From Lysobacterales bacterium 15-68-25 (lineage in GTDB: Bacteria > Pseudomonadota > Gammaproteobacteria > Xanthomonadales > Rhodanobacteraceae), in contig NCKB01000003.1 of the NCBI GenBank assembly GCA_002279065.1, forward strand, positions 62,001-126,000: a DNA stretch of 64,000 nucleotides, in the 5' to 3' direction. Below are positions 1-8,587 of the stretch, piece after piece; within the stretch, counting starts at the first letter, position 1; each line of letters opens with the position of its first letter. A program made the position numbers and the translations under genes. The notes under the pieces were generated by a model. The model saw only the letters and a program-made list of their open reading frames with translations, had not been told where the DNA came from and did not search any database.

Positions 1-42
1 GTGCGCGCGATCGACCTCTCACTGCGCCTGCATCTGGATTGA
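1..42 (+). CDS. 3' end of an upstream gene (partial)
   Basis: An open frame runs from base 1 to a TGA at 40-42 and encodes the tail VRAIDLSLRLHLD. Only 13 residues are visible, so the product cannot be named. It would be the gene upstream of the DUF3301 gene on the same strand. Confidence 0.35.
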   Translation: MRAIDLSLRLHLD

Positions 43-97
43 GGTCGCACGACCGCACCGGCTTGCGAACCGGACGGTGCACACACACACTGGCGTC

Positions 98-538
98 ATG
101 GGCAACTTGCACGATCTCGCACTGCTGCTGGTCCTCGGTGCCATCGTCGCCGCCTGGATGAAGCTGGCCCGTGCCCGCGAACTGGCGGTCGCGGCCGCCC
201 GGCGGCATTGCGAGCTTCACGGCCTGCAACTCCTGGACGAAACGGTCGGCCTGCGCTCGGTCCGCCTGCGCACGGTCAACGGCATCCGTGGCCTGGAGCG
301 CGGCTATGCCTTCGAAGTGAGCATCGACGGCGATGACCGCGAGCCCGGTCGGATCTGGATGCAGGGACGACGGGTGACGGGATTGAGCTTGCCCACCATC
401 CACTGGCACGCCGGTACGCCTGCCAATGACGATGTCCTCTCGGTCGGCACAACCCAGGTCAAGCACCGGGAGGTCGACACGGAGGCCCGCACGGGCAACG
501 TCATCCCGCTGAGGCGGCGCCTGCCGCCCAACGGCTGA
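98..538 (+). CDS. DUF3301 family membrane-anchored protein
   Basis: Small protein of 146 residues with one N-terminal membrane segment (about residues 3-22, rich in Leu/Ala/Val). A soluble part follows with the pattern typical of DUF3301 proteins: a C-x-L-x-G-x-Q-L-L-D-E-T-V stretch near residues 33-48 and a Tyr/Phe-rich strand around GYAFEVS. The tail is basic (IPLRRRLP). The function of the family is unknown. A GTG at 77 would add seven residues; neither start has a convincing ribosome binding site, and the ATG at 98 puts the membrane segment right at the N-terminus. It converges on sspB with only 12 bases between the stops. Confidence 0.75.
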   Translation: MGNLHDLALLLVLGAIVAAWMKLARARELAVAAARRHCELHGLQLLDETVGLRSVRLRTVNGIRGLERGYAFEVSIDGDDREPGRIWMQGRRVTGLSLPTIHWHAGTPANDDVLSVGTTQVKHREVDTEARTGNVIPLRRRLPPNG

Positions 539-550
539 GCCGCAAGGGCC

Positions 551-1000
551 CTACTTCACGATGCGGAGATGACTGCCGCGCTTTGGCTTGTCGTCGTCGG
601 ACGATGGCTCCGGTGCGGATGCGGACTCCCCTCCATCCGGCGGCGAGGGAGGTGGCTCGACATCCGAATCGTCGGCCGGAAACATCATGCCCTGACCGTT
701 TTCCTGGGCATAAAGGGCCAGGACCGCCGACACCGGGATGAGGATGGAGTGGCTTACCCCGGAAAAACGGGCCTGGAAACTGATCCAGTCGTTGCCGAGA
801 TCGAGATTCGCAACCGCCCGCATCGCAAGGTTGAGTACGACCTGGCCATTCTTGATCACGTGGGGGGGCACGCGAACGCCCTCACGGGTCGCATCGACCA
901 AAACGTACGGCGTGAGGTTGTTGTCGGTGATCCAGTCGTAGATCGCACGCATCAGATACGGGCGATTCGAACTCATCGCGGGTGCGTCGGCCTGTCCCAT
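551..1000 (-). CDS. sspB: SspB, ClpXP protease specificity-enhancing factor
   Basis: SspB binds ssrA-tagged and other substrates and tethers them to ClpX for degradation by ClpXP. The protein (149 residues) has the family core, from RPYLMRAIYDWITDNNLTPYV through FSGVSHSILIPVSAVLALYAQENGQGM. An acidic, proline-rich linker follows (about residues 110-138), and a short basic C-terminal peptide ends in HLRIVK, the ClpX-docking XB motif position. The stop of sspA and this ATG overlap as TAATG, so translation is probably coupled; that supports the start at 1000 over the internal Met at 976. It is the last gene of the petABC-sspAB run. Confidence 0.93.
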   Translation of the reverse strand: MGQADAPAMSSNRPYLMRAIYDWITDNNLTPYVLVDATREGVRVPPHVIKNGQVVLNLAMRAVANLDLGNDWISFQARFSGVSHSILIPVSAVLALYAQENGQGMMFPADDSDVEPPPSPPDGGESASAPEPSSDDDKPKRGSHLRIVK

Positions 1001-1623
1001 TAGGGTCGCATCGCCTTTTCTTCCGCAGTAAGGCTGCGGGCATAACCCTGGCTGTTGAACAAACGCTCGCCGTAATCGACGATCGGACGCCCTTCCCTAC
1101 CCAGGTCGACGCCAAGCCAGGGCAATCGCCACACGACGGGCGCGACCAGGCAATCGGCCAGGCTCATCTCCGGGTTCAGGAAAAACTTGGCGGCCTTGAA
1201 CAGCGGCAGCGAGGCCAGCATCTGCTCGCGCAGGCGCTTGCGGGCAGCCTCGGCGGGGCGCCCACCGGCACGGATCGTGTCGACCTCCGGCAACCAGTCG
1301 CGCTCGATCCGCACGGCAGCCAGGCGGAGGCGCGCACGCGAAAGCGGGTCGATCGGCATCAGCGGAGGATGCGGATAGCGCTCGTCGAGGTACTCGCAGA
1401 TGACCGTGGTGTCGTACAGGGTAAGCTCGCGATCGACCAGTGTCGGCGTGTCGCCGTAGGGATTGAGATCGATCAGGTCTTCCGGCGGCCTGCCCGGCTC
1501 CACCATCACCCGCTCGTAGCTGACGCCCTTGGCGGCGAGCAGCAGGCGGACGCGATGACACTGGATGTCATCCGCCGTGGTGTAAAGAGTGAGCACCGTA
1601 CGCGAGCGAGCGCTTTGAACCAT
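1000..1623 (-). CDS. sspA: SspA, stringent starvation protein A (GST fold)
   Basis: RNA-polymerase-associated stress protein with a glutathione-S-transferase fold. The 207-residue product has a thioredoxin-like N-terminal domain (LTLYTTADDIQCHRVRLLLAAKGVSYE, then NPYGDTPTLVDRELTLYDTTVICEYLDERYPHP). A helical C-terminal domain begins near residue 95. A ribosome binding site GGGGAG lies 7 bases before the ATG. It sits after petC on the same strand, separated by a perfect hairpin, and overlaps sspB by TAATG. The petABC-sspAB order is common in gamma- and betaproteobacteria. Confidence 0.93.
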   Translation of the reverse strand: MVQSARSRTVLTLYTTADDIQCHRVRLLLAAKGVSYERVMVEPGRPPEDLIDLNPYGDTPTLVDRELTLYDTTVICEYLDERYPHPPLMPIDPLSRARLRLAAVRIERDWLPEVDTIRAGGRPAEAARKRLREQMLASLPLFKAAKFFLNPEMSLADCLVAPVVWRLPWLGVDLGREGRPIVDYGERLFNSQGYARSLTAEEKAMRP

Positions 1624-1650
1624 GCGCGATCTCCCCAGCTGAGAACGGAA

Positions 1651-1674
1651 TGCGGCGGCCCGGAGGCCGCCGCA
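1651..1674 (-). terminator. Perfect hairpin between petC and sspA
   Basis: Ten-base arms TGCGGCGGCC and GGCCGCCGCA pair perfectly around the loop CGGA. There is no U-tract on either strand, so it is a weak terminator, a processing site or a 3'-end stabiliser for petABC rather than a clear intrinsic terminator. Confidence 0.4.
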
Positions 1675-1696
1675 TGCATGCCCCCAAACCTTTCGG

Positions 1697-2428
1697 TCAG
1701 TGGACGTCCTTCCAGTATTCCTTCTTGAGCATGTAGGCCAGGAAGGTAAAACCGGCCAGGAACAGCAGCACCCAGATACCGTAATGCTTGCGCTGGAGCG
1801 CGGCGGGTTCCGACACGTACTCGAGGAAGTTGGTCAGGTCGCGGGTGGCCTGCTGGAACTGAGCCGGCGTCATCTTGCCGGGCTTGGACAGCTCCAGCTT
1901 CTCCACTTCCTCGCTGCCGTCCTTCCTTACCGCTGTCTGGACACCCTGCAGCTCCCAGAGCGGGTTGGGCATCGAGGCATTCGGGAACACCGTGTTGTTC
2001 CAGCCCACCGGGCGGCTCGGATCGAGGTAGAACGAGTTGAGGTAGGCGTAGACCCAGTCGGCAGTCTTGGCCCGCACCTCAAGCGACAGGTCCGGCGGCG
2101 CCTTGCCGAACCATTTCGCCGCGTCAGCCGGCGGCATGTGCGACTCGATCGTCTCGCCGTAGTTGACGCCGGTGAAATTGAGGTTCTGCATGACCTCCTG
2201 CTCGGTCAGGCCAAGGTCCTCGCCGATACGCGAGTAACGCATGAACTTGATCGAGTGGCAGCCGACGCAGTAGTTGAAGAACAGCTTGGCGCCGCGCTGC
2301 AGCGACGCCTGGTCGCTGATGTTGTTGCCAGCCCTGGGGAGCTCGGGACCCTCGGCGGCGAGCGCCGAGGTGCAGCCGACCAGCAGGCCGAGGGCCAGCG
2401 CGATGGAGGAGAAATAACGCTTAGTCAT
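1697..2428 (-). CDS. petC: PetC, cytochrome c1 of the bc1 complex
   Basis: Haem-bearing subunit of the ubiquinol-cytochrome c oxidoreductase (complex III); it passes electrons from the Rieske protein to soluble cytochrome c in the periplasm. The 243-residue protein has a signal peptide (about 1-24) and the haem c site CVGCH at residues 54-58. The probable axial Met is 153 in ASMPNPLW, and a C-terminal membrane anchor spans about 216-234, followed by a basic end. It overlaps the end of petB by 8 bases. The length and anchor are normal for short proteobacterial c1. Confidence 0.96.
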   Translation of the reverse strand: MTKRYFSSIALALGLLVGCTSALAAEGPELPRAGNNISDQASLQRGAKLFFNYCVGCHSIKFMRYSRIGEDLGLTEQEVMQNLNFTGVNYGETIESHMPPADAAKWFGKAPPDLSLEVRAKTADWVYAYLNSFYLDPSRPVGWNNTVFPNASMPNPLWELQGVQTAVRKDGSEEVEKLELSKPGKMTPAQFQQATRDLTNFLEYVSEPAALQRKHYGIWVLLFLAGFTFLAYMLKKEYWKDVH

Positions 2429-3722
2429 GCATCGTCACCCGTTCCGGAACCGGCTTGGTCTTCTCCCAGCCCAGGCGCGTGTAGAACCCGAGGAAGACGA
2501 AGAAACCGAAGTACAACAAGGTCATCATGCGGCCAAACAGGTTCTCCCAGAACGTCACGTCGACGTTGCCGAACCAGGCCGGAATCACCTCCGCGGTCAC
2601 GCCGGCGCCGACTGCGCCGAGCATGATGAAGGACAGCACGAACAGCGCCAGTGCCACCTTGAACCCGGTGCCGCGATAACGGATCGACTTCACCTGACCG
2701 ACGTCGATCCACGGCAGTGCGAACAGCAGGGCGATCGCACCGAACATGCCCAGCACGCCCCAGACGGCGGTGCCGAAGAACGACGGGATCATGCGCAGAA
2801 TCGCGTAGAACGGGGTGAAGTACCACACCGGCTTGATGTGCGACGGCGTCACCAGGTTGTTGGCCGGGATGAAGTTGTCGTGCTCGAGGAACCAGCCGCC
2901 GAAGGTCGGCGCGAAAAAGATGATGAAGGCGGCGATCAGCAGGAAGAAGCCGACACCGACCAGGTCCTTCACCGTGTAGTACGGATGGAACGGAATGCCG
3001 TCGGCCGGCTTGAGCGCATCCCAGCGATTGCCCTTCGGCCCCTTCTTGATCTCGACGCCGTCGGGGTTGTTCGAGCCCACCTCGTGCAGCGCGGCCAGAT
3101 GCAGCACCACCAGCAGCAGCAGCACCAGCGGCAGTGCGATCACATGCAGCGCGAAGAAGCGGTTGAGCGTAGCGTCGGCCGGGATGTAGTCGCCCATGAT
3201 CCACTGCACCAGCGAGTCGCCGATGTAGGGGATGGTGCCGAACAGCGAGATGATCACCTTGGCACCCCAGAACGACATGTTGCCCCACGGCAGCACGTAG
3301 CCCATGAAGGCCTCGGCCATCAGCGCCAGGAAGATCAGCATGCCGAGGATCCACACCAACTCGCGCGGCTTCTTGAACGAGCCGTACATGAGACCGCGGA
3401 ACATGTGCAGGAACACCACCACGAAGAACAGCGACGCACCGGTGGAGTGCATGTAGCGGATCAGCCAGCCCCACTCCACGTCGCGCATGATGTACTCGAC
3501 CGAAGCGAAGGCTTCCGCCGCGCTGGTCTTGTAGTTCATGGTGAGGAAGATGCCGGTGACGATCTGGTTGACCAGAACCAGCAGCGCCAGCGAACCGAAG
3601 TAGTACCAGAGGTTGAAATTCTTCGGCGCGTAGTACTCGGTCATGTGCTTGCGGTACGCAGGCATCATGTTCGGCGCACGCTCGTTGACCCAGTCGCCGA
3701 TGCGGGTGAAGACGTTAGCCAT
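2421..3722 (-). CDS. petB: PetB, cytochrome b of the bc1 complex
   Basis: Membrane core of complex III carrying haems bL and bH and both quinone sites. The 433-residue protein shows the four haem-ligand histidines (H92, H106, H193, H208) and the GYVLPWG loop of the Qo region at 141-147. The second Qo motif reads PVWY (298-301) where the best-known proteins have PEWY. About eight to nine hydrophobic segments are visible. The ATG overlaps the petA stop as TGATG, so translation is coupled. The PVWY form is described for beta- and gammaproteobacteria, so it is lineage-typical rather than a defect. Confidence 0.97.
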   Translation of the reverse strand: MANVFTRIGDWVNERAPNMMPAYRKHMTEYYAPKNFNLWYYFGSLALLVLVNQIVTGIFLTMNYKTSAAEAFASVEYIMRDVEWGWLIRYMHSTGASLFFVVVFLHMFRGLMYGSFKKPRELVWILGMLIFLALMAEAFMGYVLPWGNMSFWGAKVIISLFGTIPYIGDSLVQWIMGDYIPADATLNRFFALHVIALPLVLLLLVVLHLAALHEVGSNNPDGVEIKKGPKGNRWDALKPADGIPFHPYYTVKDLVGVGFFLLIAAFIIFFAPTFGGWFLEHDNFIPANNLVTPSHIKPVWYFTPFYAILRMIPSFFGTAVWGVLGMFGAIALLFALPWIDVGQVKSIRYRGTGFKVALALFVLSFIMLGAVGAGVTAEVIPAWFGNVDVTFWENLFGRMMTLLYFGFFVFLGFYTRLGWEKTKPVPERVTMHD

Positions 3723-4327
3723 CAGCCGGCCTCCTTCGGATCCACGCCAATCTGGATGGTGGTGTCGTTCACGAAGTGATACGGCGGCACCTGCAGGTTC
3801 TTCGGCGCGGGCACGCCGGCGAAGACGCGGCCGGCCATGTCATAGCGCGACTTGTGGCAAGGGCAGTAGAAGCCGCCTTCCCAGTTCGGATCGAACGGCT
3901 CCGGCTTGATCTCCGGGAAGAAGTCCGGCACGCAGCCCAGGTGGGTGCAGATGCCCACGACCACGAGCCATTCCGGCTTGATCGAGCGCGCCTCGTTCTG
4001 TGCGTACTTCGGCTGCTGGCCGGCGGAGGCACCGTCGGACTTCGGGTCGACCAGGCGGGAATCCACCTTCGGCAGCGCCGCCAGCTGGGCGGGCGTGCGG
4101 TTGACCACGAACACCGGCAGGCTGCGCCAGGGGAAGGTCACCTTCTGGCCGAGTTCGATCTTGCTGATGTCCACGGTCACCGGGGCGCCGGCGGCCTTGG
4201 CACGCGCGCTCGGTTCCCACGACTTGATGAAAGGCACGGCTGCTGCCACGACTCCCGCACCACCAACCACCGCAGTGGTCGCTGTGAGGAAGCGGCGGCG
4301 ACCATGGTCGACGACTTCGTTCGCCAT
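3722..4327 (-). CDS. petA: PetA, Rieske iron-sulfur subunit of bc1
   Basis: Iron-sulfur subunit that takes one electron from quinol at the Qo site. Starting at 4327 it has 201 residues: a twin-arginine-type N-terminus ([10 protein letters not shown], 9-18), an uncleaved membrane segment (about 15-35) and the [2Fe-2S] boxes CTHLGC (127-132) and CPCHKS (155-160). Ligands are C127, H129, C155 and H158, with a C132-C157 disulfide. The open frame extends upstream to 4504, but only the ATG at 4327 has a ribosome binding site (GGAGAG, about 6 bases away), and the extension is unlike any Rieske protein. It is the first gene of petABC. Confidence 0.96.
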   Translation of the reverse strand: MANEVVDHGRRRFLTATTAVVGGAGVVAAAVPFIKSWEPSARAKAAGAPVTVDISKIELGQKVTFPWRSLPVFVVNRTPAQLAALPKVDSRLVDPKSDGASAGQQPKYAQNEARSIKPEWLVVVGICTHLGCVPDFFPEIKPEPFDPNWEGGFYCPCHKSRYDMAGRVFAGVPAPKNLQVPPYHFVNDTTIQIGVDPKEAG

Positions 4328-4644
4328 CAGGCTCTCCGGAACTTGCATTGCCATTGAGACACGAGCGAAGGGCTTCGGCAGGCGCGTGCGAAACGGTCCG
4401 CCGGCGGTCCGGACGGAGCGAGTCGACCACGCGTAGCGATCATCCTCCCCCGGGAACCGCCTTCGGGCCGGCCGGGTTGTCCGGACGGGCCGCTTCGCCA
4501 GCACCGGTCAAAATCCGGCACCCGCAAAAATCGCGTTAGTGTAGCGTCAGCCCCCCGCCCGTACAATCGAACGCGCGGCCTTCCCGACTGGTCGCGCCGT
4601 GCGCGTCTTCGCGCCCCACGCACCATTTTACGAAAGCCGACTCC
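4328..4644. promoter_or_regulatory. Divergent control region petA / degS-like gene
   Basis: A 317-base gap between divergent genes. It must contain the promoter of petABC-sspAB on the minus strand and that of the degS-like gene on the plus strand. A possible plus-strand -10 element TACAAT is at 4562-4567, without a convincing -35. The petA-proximal half is open in several frames but encodes nothing recognisable. No long repeat or RNA gene was seen. Confidence 0.45.
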
Positions 4645-5829
4645 ATGAAACACGCCGCCGGCCTGCTTGCCTTTGTCGCCCGATTCGCGGTCCTGGGGCT
4701 GGCACTGGCCTTCGTGGTGAGTCTGCTGTGGCCCGGTACCGGTGCCCGGCTGCGCCAGCACTTCGGCCTGGATACCGGCTCCCCGCCTCCGGCGGCAAGT
4801 CCTGCCTCGACCGCACCGGCCGCCCCGACACTCTCGTACGCCGATGCAGTGGCTCGCGCGGCACCCTCGGTGGTGAACATCTACGCGAACAAGACGGTTA
4901 CCGAGCAGGCCCTGCGGATGTACACCGATCCATGGATGCAGCAGGTGTTCGGCGGCGTACCGGTCGGCTCGGTCAAACGCAGGGAACAGAGCCTGGGCTC
5001 CGGGGTGATCGTCAGCGCCGACGGCTACGTGCTGACCAACAACCACGTGATCGCCAACGCGGACGACATCCAGGTGCTGCTCTACGACGGCCGGGTGGCC
5101 AAGGCGACACTGGTCGGCGCCGACCCGGAGACCGACCTGGCGGTGCTGAAGATCGACGCCGGCAACCTGCCGGTGGCGCACATCCTGCCGCACACCACCC
5201 TGCGCCCGGGCGACGTGGTGCTGGCGATCGGCAACCCGTTCGGCCTCAACCAGACGGTGACCATGGGCATCGTCAGCGCAATCGGAAGGCAGCTCAGCAG
5301 CTCAAGCCCGGAGGATTTCATCCAGACCGACGCGGCGATCAACCTCGGCAATTCCGGCGGCGCGCTGATCGACGCGCGCGGCAACCTGGTCGGCATCAAC
5401 ACCCTGCTGATCGGCAAGGCGGCCAATGCCGAGGGCATCGGGTTCGCAATCCCGGTGGACAGTGCCAAGAAGGTGCTGGACCAGATCATCGACACCGGCC
5501 ACGTCGTGCGTGGCTGGCTCGGCGCCGACTACACCTTCGTGCCGGTGGCGGCCAACGGCGGCCTGCCGGCCGCGGCCCGCGGCGTGATGGTCGCCGATGT
5601 CTACCCCGGCGGCCCGGCGGCGCTGGCCGGCATCCAGCCGCGCGACATCCTGCTGGGCATCGGCGGCCAGGACATCACCGACCCATCGGACCTGCGCAGG
5701 CGCGAGGCCGCGCTCAAGCCGGGTAGCAAGGTCGAGGTGTCCGGCCTGCGCAACGGCGTGCCGTTCCACGTCGAACTGACCATCGCGCAACGCCCGTCGC
5801 AGCTGGACGACGGCTCACTGGACGGCTGA
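4645..5829 (+). CDS. degS: DegS-type trypsin-like serine protease with one PDZ domain
   Basis: Periplasmic, inner-membrane-anchored HtrA-family protease of 394 residues. It has an N-terminal membrane segment (7-28), a Pro/Ala-rich linker and a trypsin-like domain with His134 (TNNHV), Asp164 (ETDLAV) and Ser237 (GNSGGAL). A single PDZ domain covers about 285-385. Proteins with this layout (DegS, AlgW) start the cleavage of the anti-sigma factor RseA/MucA in response to misfolded outer-membrane proteins. One PDZ and a retained anchor favour DegS/AlgW over DegP. Its stop overlaps the convergent transglycosylase gene by 15 bases. Confidence 0.9.
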   Translation: MKHAAGLLAFVARFAVLGLALAFVVSLLWPGTGARLRQHFGLDTGSPPPAASPASTAPAAPTLSYADAVARAAPSVVNIYANKTVTEQALRMYTDPWMQQVFGGVPVGSVKRREQSLGSGVIVSADGYVLTNNHVIANADDIQVLLYDGRVAKATLVGADPETDLAVLKIDAGNLPVAHILPHTTLRPGDVVLAIGNPFGLNQTVTMGIVSAIGRQLSSSSPEDFIQTDAAINLGNSGGALIDARGNLVGINTLLIGKAANAEGIGFAIPVDSAKKVLDQIIDTGHVVRGWLGADYTFVPVAANGGLPAAARGVMVADVYPGGPAALAGIQPRDILLGIGGQDITDPSDLRRREAALKPGSKVEVSGLRNGVPFHVELTIAQRPSQLDDGSLDG

Positions 5830-6936
5830 GGCAGCTACCCCGCTGGACGCCAGCGGGCGCCGCAGGGCTTTCCCGTAGCGCTGGCGCAGCTCCTCCACCC
5901 GGGCCACGTAGACGCGGGTCTCGGCGTAAGGCGGCACGCCGTTGTAGCGCTCCACCGCACCCGGGCCGGCGTTGTAGGCGGCCGCCGCGAGCCGCTCGTC
6001 ACCCCTGAACGTCTGCAGCAACTGGCCGAGGTAACGCGCGCCGCCGCGGATGTTCTGCTCGGCGTTGAACGCGTCCAGCACACCCATGTCGCTGGCCGTC
6101 CCGGGCATCAGCTGCATCAGGCCCTGGGCGCCCTTGATCGACAGGGCGTGCGGGTTGAAGGCGCTCTCGGCGTGGATGATCGCCCGCAGGAACGCCTCGT
6201 CCACGCCGAAGTCGATGCTGGCCTGGCGGGTCACGCTGGCGTAGTCCTGCAGGTTGAGCCGCACCGAATTCCAGTGGATCGGCGAATGCAGGTCGCAGGC
6301 CATGCAGGTGGCGATGTAGGTGAACAGCATCGTCACCGCCGGGCCCTTGCCACCGGCCGGCGGGATGTTGGTGTATTCCACGCTGCCGTCGGTCCGCTTC
6401 ACGCGGTACACAGCCCCGCGCAGCACGCGGTCGCCCGCCCCGGCCGCGGGCATCGCGGCCACCGTCGCGCGGGATTCGCGATAGGTCCAGCCACCCGGCT
6501 TGCCGCGCGGGACGGGCGGCACCGGCAGATCGGCAAGTGCCCGCCCGCTGGTCTGCACCGAGGCCTGGACGTCGGCAAAGGCGCCGCGCATCGGCTGCTG
6601 ACCGGAGACCACGCGGGCCGTGGTGTCGACCGTTGCAGCCACCCCATCGAACGAAGCGCGCGCCGCCTGGGGCGCGCGGTGGCGTACCGCATGACGTGCC
6701 GGCGCGCCGTAGGAGCCGATCCGGCGACAGTCGGCGTAACCCGCCGGCTTGCTGGTGAACACCGCCTCGCCGCTGCCTCCCTTGCAGCGGTACATCGCCT
6801 CGGCGTGGACGTGCCACGGCACGGTCGCACCCAGCAGCAGCGCACAGACCAGCGCGATCCGGCGGAGGATCGACGGGTACGGGAAGCCGCGGACGGACCG
6901 ACCGGCGCTTCCCCTCGGGCGCAAGGCAGCGGGCAT
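5815..6936 (-). CDS. Periplasmic lytic transglycosylase with two DUF4124-like segments
   Basis: Peptidoglycan-cleaving enzyme of the SLT (Slt70/MltE-like) family, about 373 residues. After a signal peptide (hydrophobic core about 26-40) there are two short segments of DUF4124 type: AMYRCKGGSGEAVFTS near 47-62 and VYRVKRTDGSVEYTNIPP near 177-193. The catalytic domain begins near 240 with Glu257 in IIHAESAFNPHALS. The family motifs GAQGLMQLMPGTA (269-281) and AAYNAGPGAV follow. No clear ribosome binding site is visible before the ATG at 6936, so the exact start is uncertain. The frame stays open far upstream only because it runs antisense to miaB. Confidence 0.85.
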   Translation of the reverse strand: MPAALRPRGSAGRSVRGFPYPSILRRIALVCALLLGATVPWHVHAEAMYRCKGGSGEAVFTSKPAGYADCRRIGSYGAPARHAVRHRAPQAARASFDGVAATVDTTARVVSGQQPMRGAFADVQASVQTSGRALADLPVPPVPRGKPGGWTYRESRATVAAMPAAGAGDRVLRGAVYRVKRTDGSVEYTNIPPAGGKGPAVTMLFTYIATCMACDLHSPIHWNSVRLNLQDYASVTRQASIDFGVDEAFLRAIIHAESAFNPHALSIKGAQGLMQLMPGTASDMGVLDAFNAEQNIRGGARYLGQLLQTFRGDERLAAAAYNAGPGAVERYNGVPPYAETRVYVARVEELRQRYGKALRRPLASSGVAASAVQ

Positions 6937-7149
6937 GGGCGGCAGTGTGCAGCGATCGCCCGGCAGCGCCAAGTCCAGGGGGCCGGCAGCGTGCGGCGGT
7001 TCGCATCCGGCCAGCCCGGACGGCCGCGGGACCGCCCCGGAGCCGGCGCAAGTGCTTGATCCGGCAGTGGCCCCCGTGCGGTGGCGCGGGTAAACTGCGC
7101 GGTCCAGCGGACGCCCGCCGCCCCACTTCGAACCACGGTACCTCGCCCC

Positions 7150-8496
7150 ATGAGCGGCAAGCTTTTCATCAAGACCCACGGCTGCCAGATGAACGAGTAC
7201 GACTCGGCCAAGATGGCCGACGTGCTGAAGGCATCGCACGGCCTGGAGCTGACCGACAACGAGGCCGAGGCCGACGTCATCCTGGTCAACACCTGCTCGA
7301 TCCGCGAGAAGGCGCAGGAGAAGGTGTTCAGCCAGCTCGGCCGCTGGAAGGAGCACAAGGCCGACGGCAAGCCGGTACTGATCGGCGTCGCCGGCTGCGT
7401 GGCGAGCCAGGAGGGCGAGGCCATCGTCAAGCGCGCGCCGTTCGTCGACCTGGTATTCGGCCCGCAGACCCTGCACCGCCTGCCCGAGCTGATCGAGTCG
7501 CGCCGCGCCACCGGCAAGCCGCAGGTGGACATCTCCTTCCCCGAGATCGAGAAATTCGACCACCTGCCCGAGCCGCGCGCCGAAGGCCCGACCGCCTTCG
7601 TCTCGATCATGGAAGGCTGCTCGAAGTACTGCTCCTACTGCGTGGTGCCCTACACCCGCGGCGAGGAGATCAGCCGCCCGTTCGACGACGTGCTCGTCGA
7701 GGTCGCCCAGCTCGCCGAACAGGGCGTGCGTGAGGTGAACCTGCTGGGCCAGAACGTCAACGCCTACCGCGGCGCCACCCACGACGGCGGCACCGCGGAT
7801 CTCGCCGTGCTGATCCATGCCATCGCGCAGATCGAGGGGATCGGCCGCATCCGCTTCACCACCTCGCACCCGCTGGAATTCTCCGACTCGCTGATCGAGG
7901 CCTACGCCAGCGTGCCGAAGCTGGCCAACTTCCTGCACCTGCCGGTGCAGGCCGGTTCCGACCGCATCCTCACCGCGATGAAGCGCGGCTACACCGCGCT
8001 GGAGTTCAAGCAGAAGATCCGCAAGCTGCGCGCGGTGCGCCCGGACATCTGCATCAGCTCGGACTTCATCGTCGGCTTCCCCGGCGAGACCGACGAAGAC
8101 TTCGAGAAGACCATGAAGCTGATCGACGACGTCGGCTTCGACCAGAGCTTCAGCTTCATCTTCTCCTCGCGGCCGGGCACCCCGGCGGCGAACCTGCCCG
8201 ACCCGACCCCGGCCGGGGTCAAGCACGAACGGCTGACCCGGCTGCAGGCGGCGATCAACGCCAACGCCAGGGCGATCAACGAGGCGATGGTCGGCACCGT
8301 GCAGCGCGTGCTGGTGGAAAAGCCCAGCCGCAAGAACGCCCGCGAACTCAGCGGTCGCACCGAGAACATGCGCTACGTGAACTTCCCCGGCGATGCGCGC
8401 CTGATCGGCCAGTTCGTCGACGTGCTGATCACCGAGGCGATGAGCAACTCGCTGCGCGGCCGGCTGCACAGCCACGAGATGGCCGCCGCCGTGTAG
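7150..8496 (+). CDS. miaB: MiaB, tRNA-2-methylthio-N6-dimethylallyladenosine synthase
   Basis: Radical-SAM methylthiotransferase that adds the 2-methylthio group to i6A37 of tRNAs reading UNN codons. The 448-residue protein has the auxiliary-cluster cysteines C12, C49 and C83 in the N-terminal UPF0004 domain. The radical-SAM triad C157-x3-C161-x2-C164 ([17 protein letters not shown]) follows, and a C-terminal TRAM domain starts at about 376. The start at 7150 gives the standard N-terminus [15 protein letters not shown]. The stop codon TAG lies inside the left arm of an inverted repeat. Confidence 0.97.
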   Translation: MSGKLFIKTHGCQMNEYDSAKMADVLKASHGLELTDNEAEADVILVNTCSIREKAQEKVFSQLGRWKEHKADGKPVLIGVAGCVASQEGEAIVKRAPFVDLVFGPQTLHRLPELIESRRATGKPQVDISFPEIEKFDHLPEPRAEGPTAFVSIMEGCSKYCSYCVVPYTRGEEISRPFDDVLVEVAQLAEQGVREVNLLGQNVNAYRGATHDGGTADLAVLIHAIAQIEGIGRIRFTTSHPLEFSDSLIEAYASVPKLANFLHLPVQAGSDRILTAMKRGYTALEFKQKIRKLRAVRPDICISSDFIVGFPGETDEDFEKTMKLIDDVGFDQSFSFIFSSRPGTPAANLPDPTPAGVKHERLTRLQAAINANARAINEAMVGTVQRVLVEKPSRKNARELSGRTENMRYVNFPGDARLIGQFVDVLITEAMSNSLRGRLHSHEMAAAV

Positions 8497-8573
8497 GAGC
8501 CGGCTGACGGGCGATGCTCCTCCTCCTGATGCACATTCAAAGCGAAACGCATCGCCCGCGAGCGGGCTCCTAC
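8493..8573. repeat. REP-like inverted repeat between convergent genes
   Basis: Two 25-base arms (8493-8517 and 8549-8573) match at 22 of 25 positions as inverted copies. Each arm carries GTAGGAGCC at its outer end and GGGCGATGC at its inner end, around a 31-base pyrimidine-rich to A-rich loop. The miaB stop TAG (8494-8496) is part of the left arm. GTAGGAGC-type palindromes resemble the REP elements of pseudomonads and xanthomonads that are moved by RAYT transposases. Here it can also act as a two-way terminator for miaB and the ABC permease gene. No RAYT gene is in the window. Confidence 0.7.
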
Positions 8574-8587
8574 AAGCAGCGAGCGGA

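Noticed and set aside
2427-3779. Long open frames opposite petB and petC
   Set aside because: They are antisense shadows of high-GC genes, rich in His/Arg/Gln with no domain, no ribosome binding site and no conserved pattern.
6937-8475. Apparent 886-residue protein covering the transglycosylase and the miaB antisense strand
   Set aside because: Only the part up to 6936 has a signal peptide and an SLT domain; the rest is the complement of miaB.
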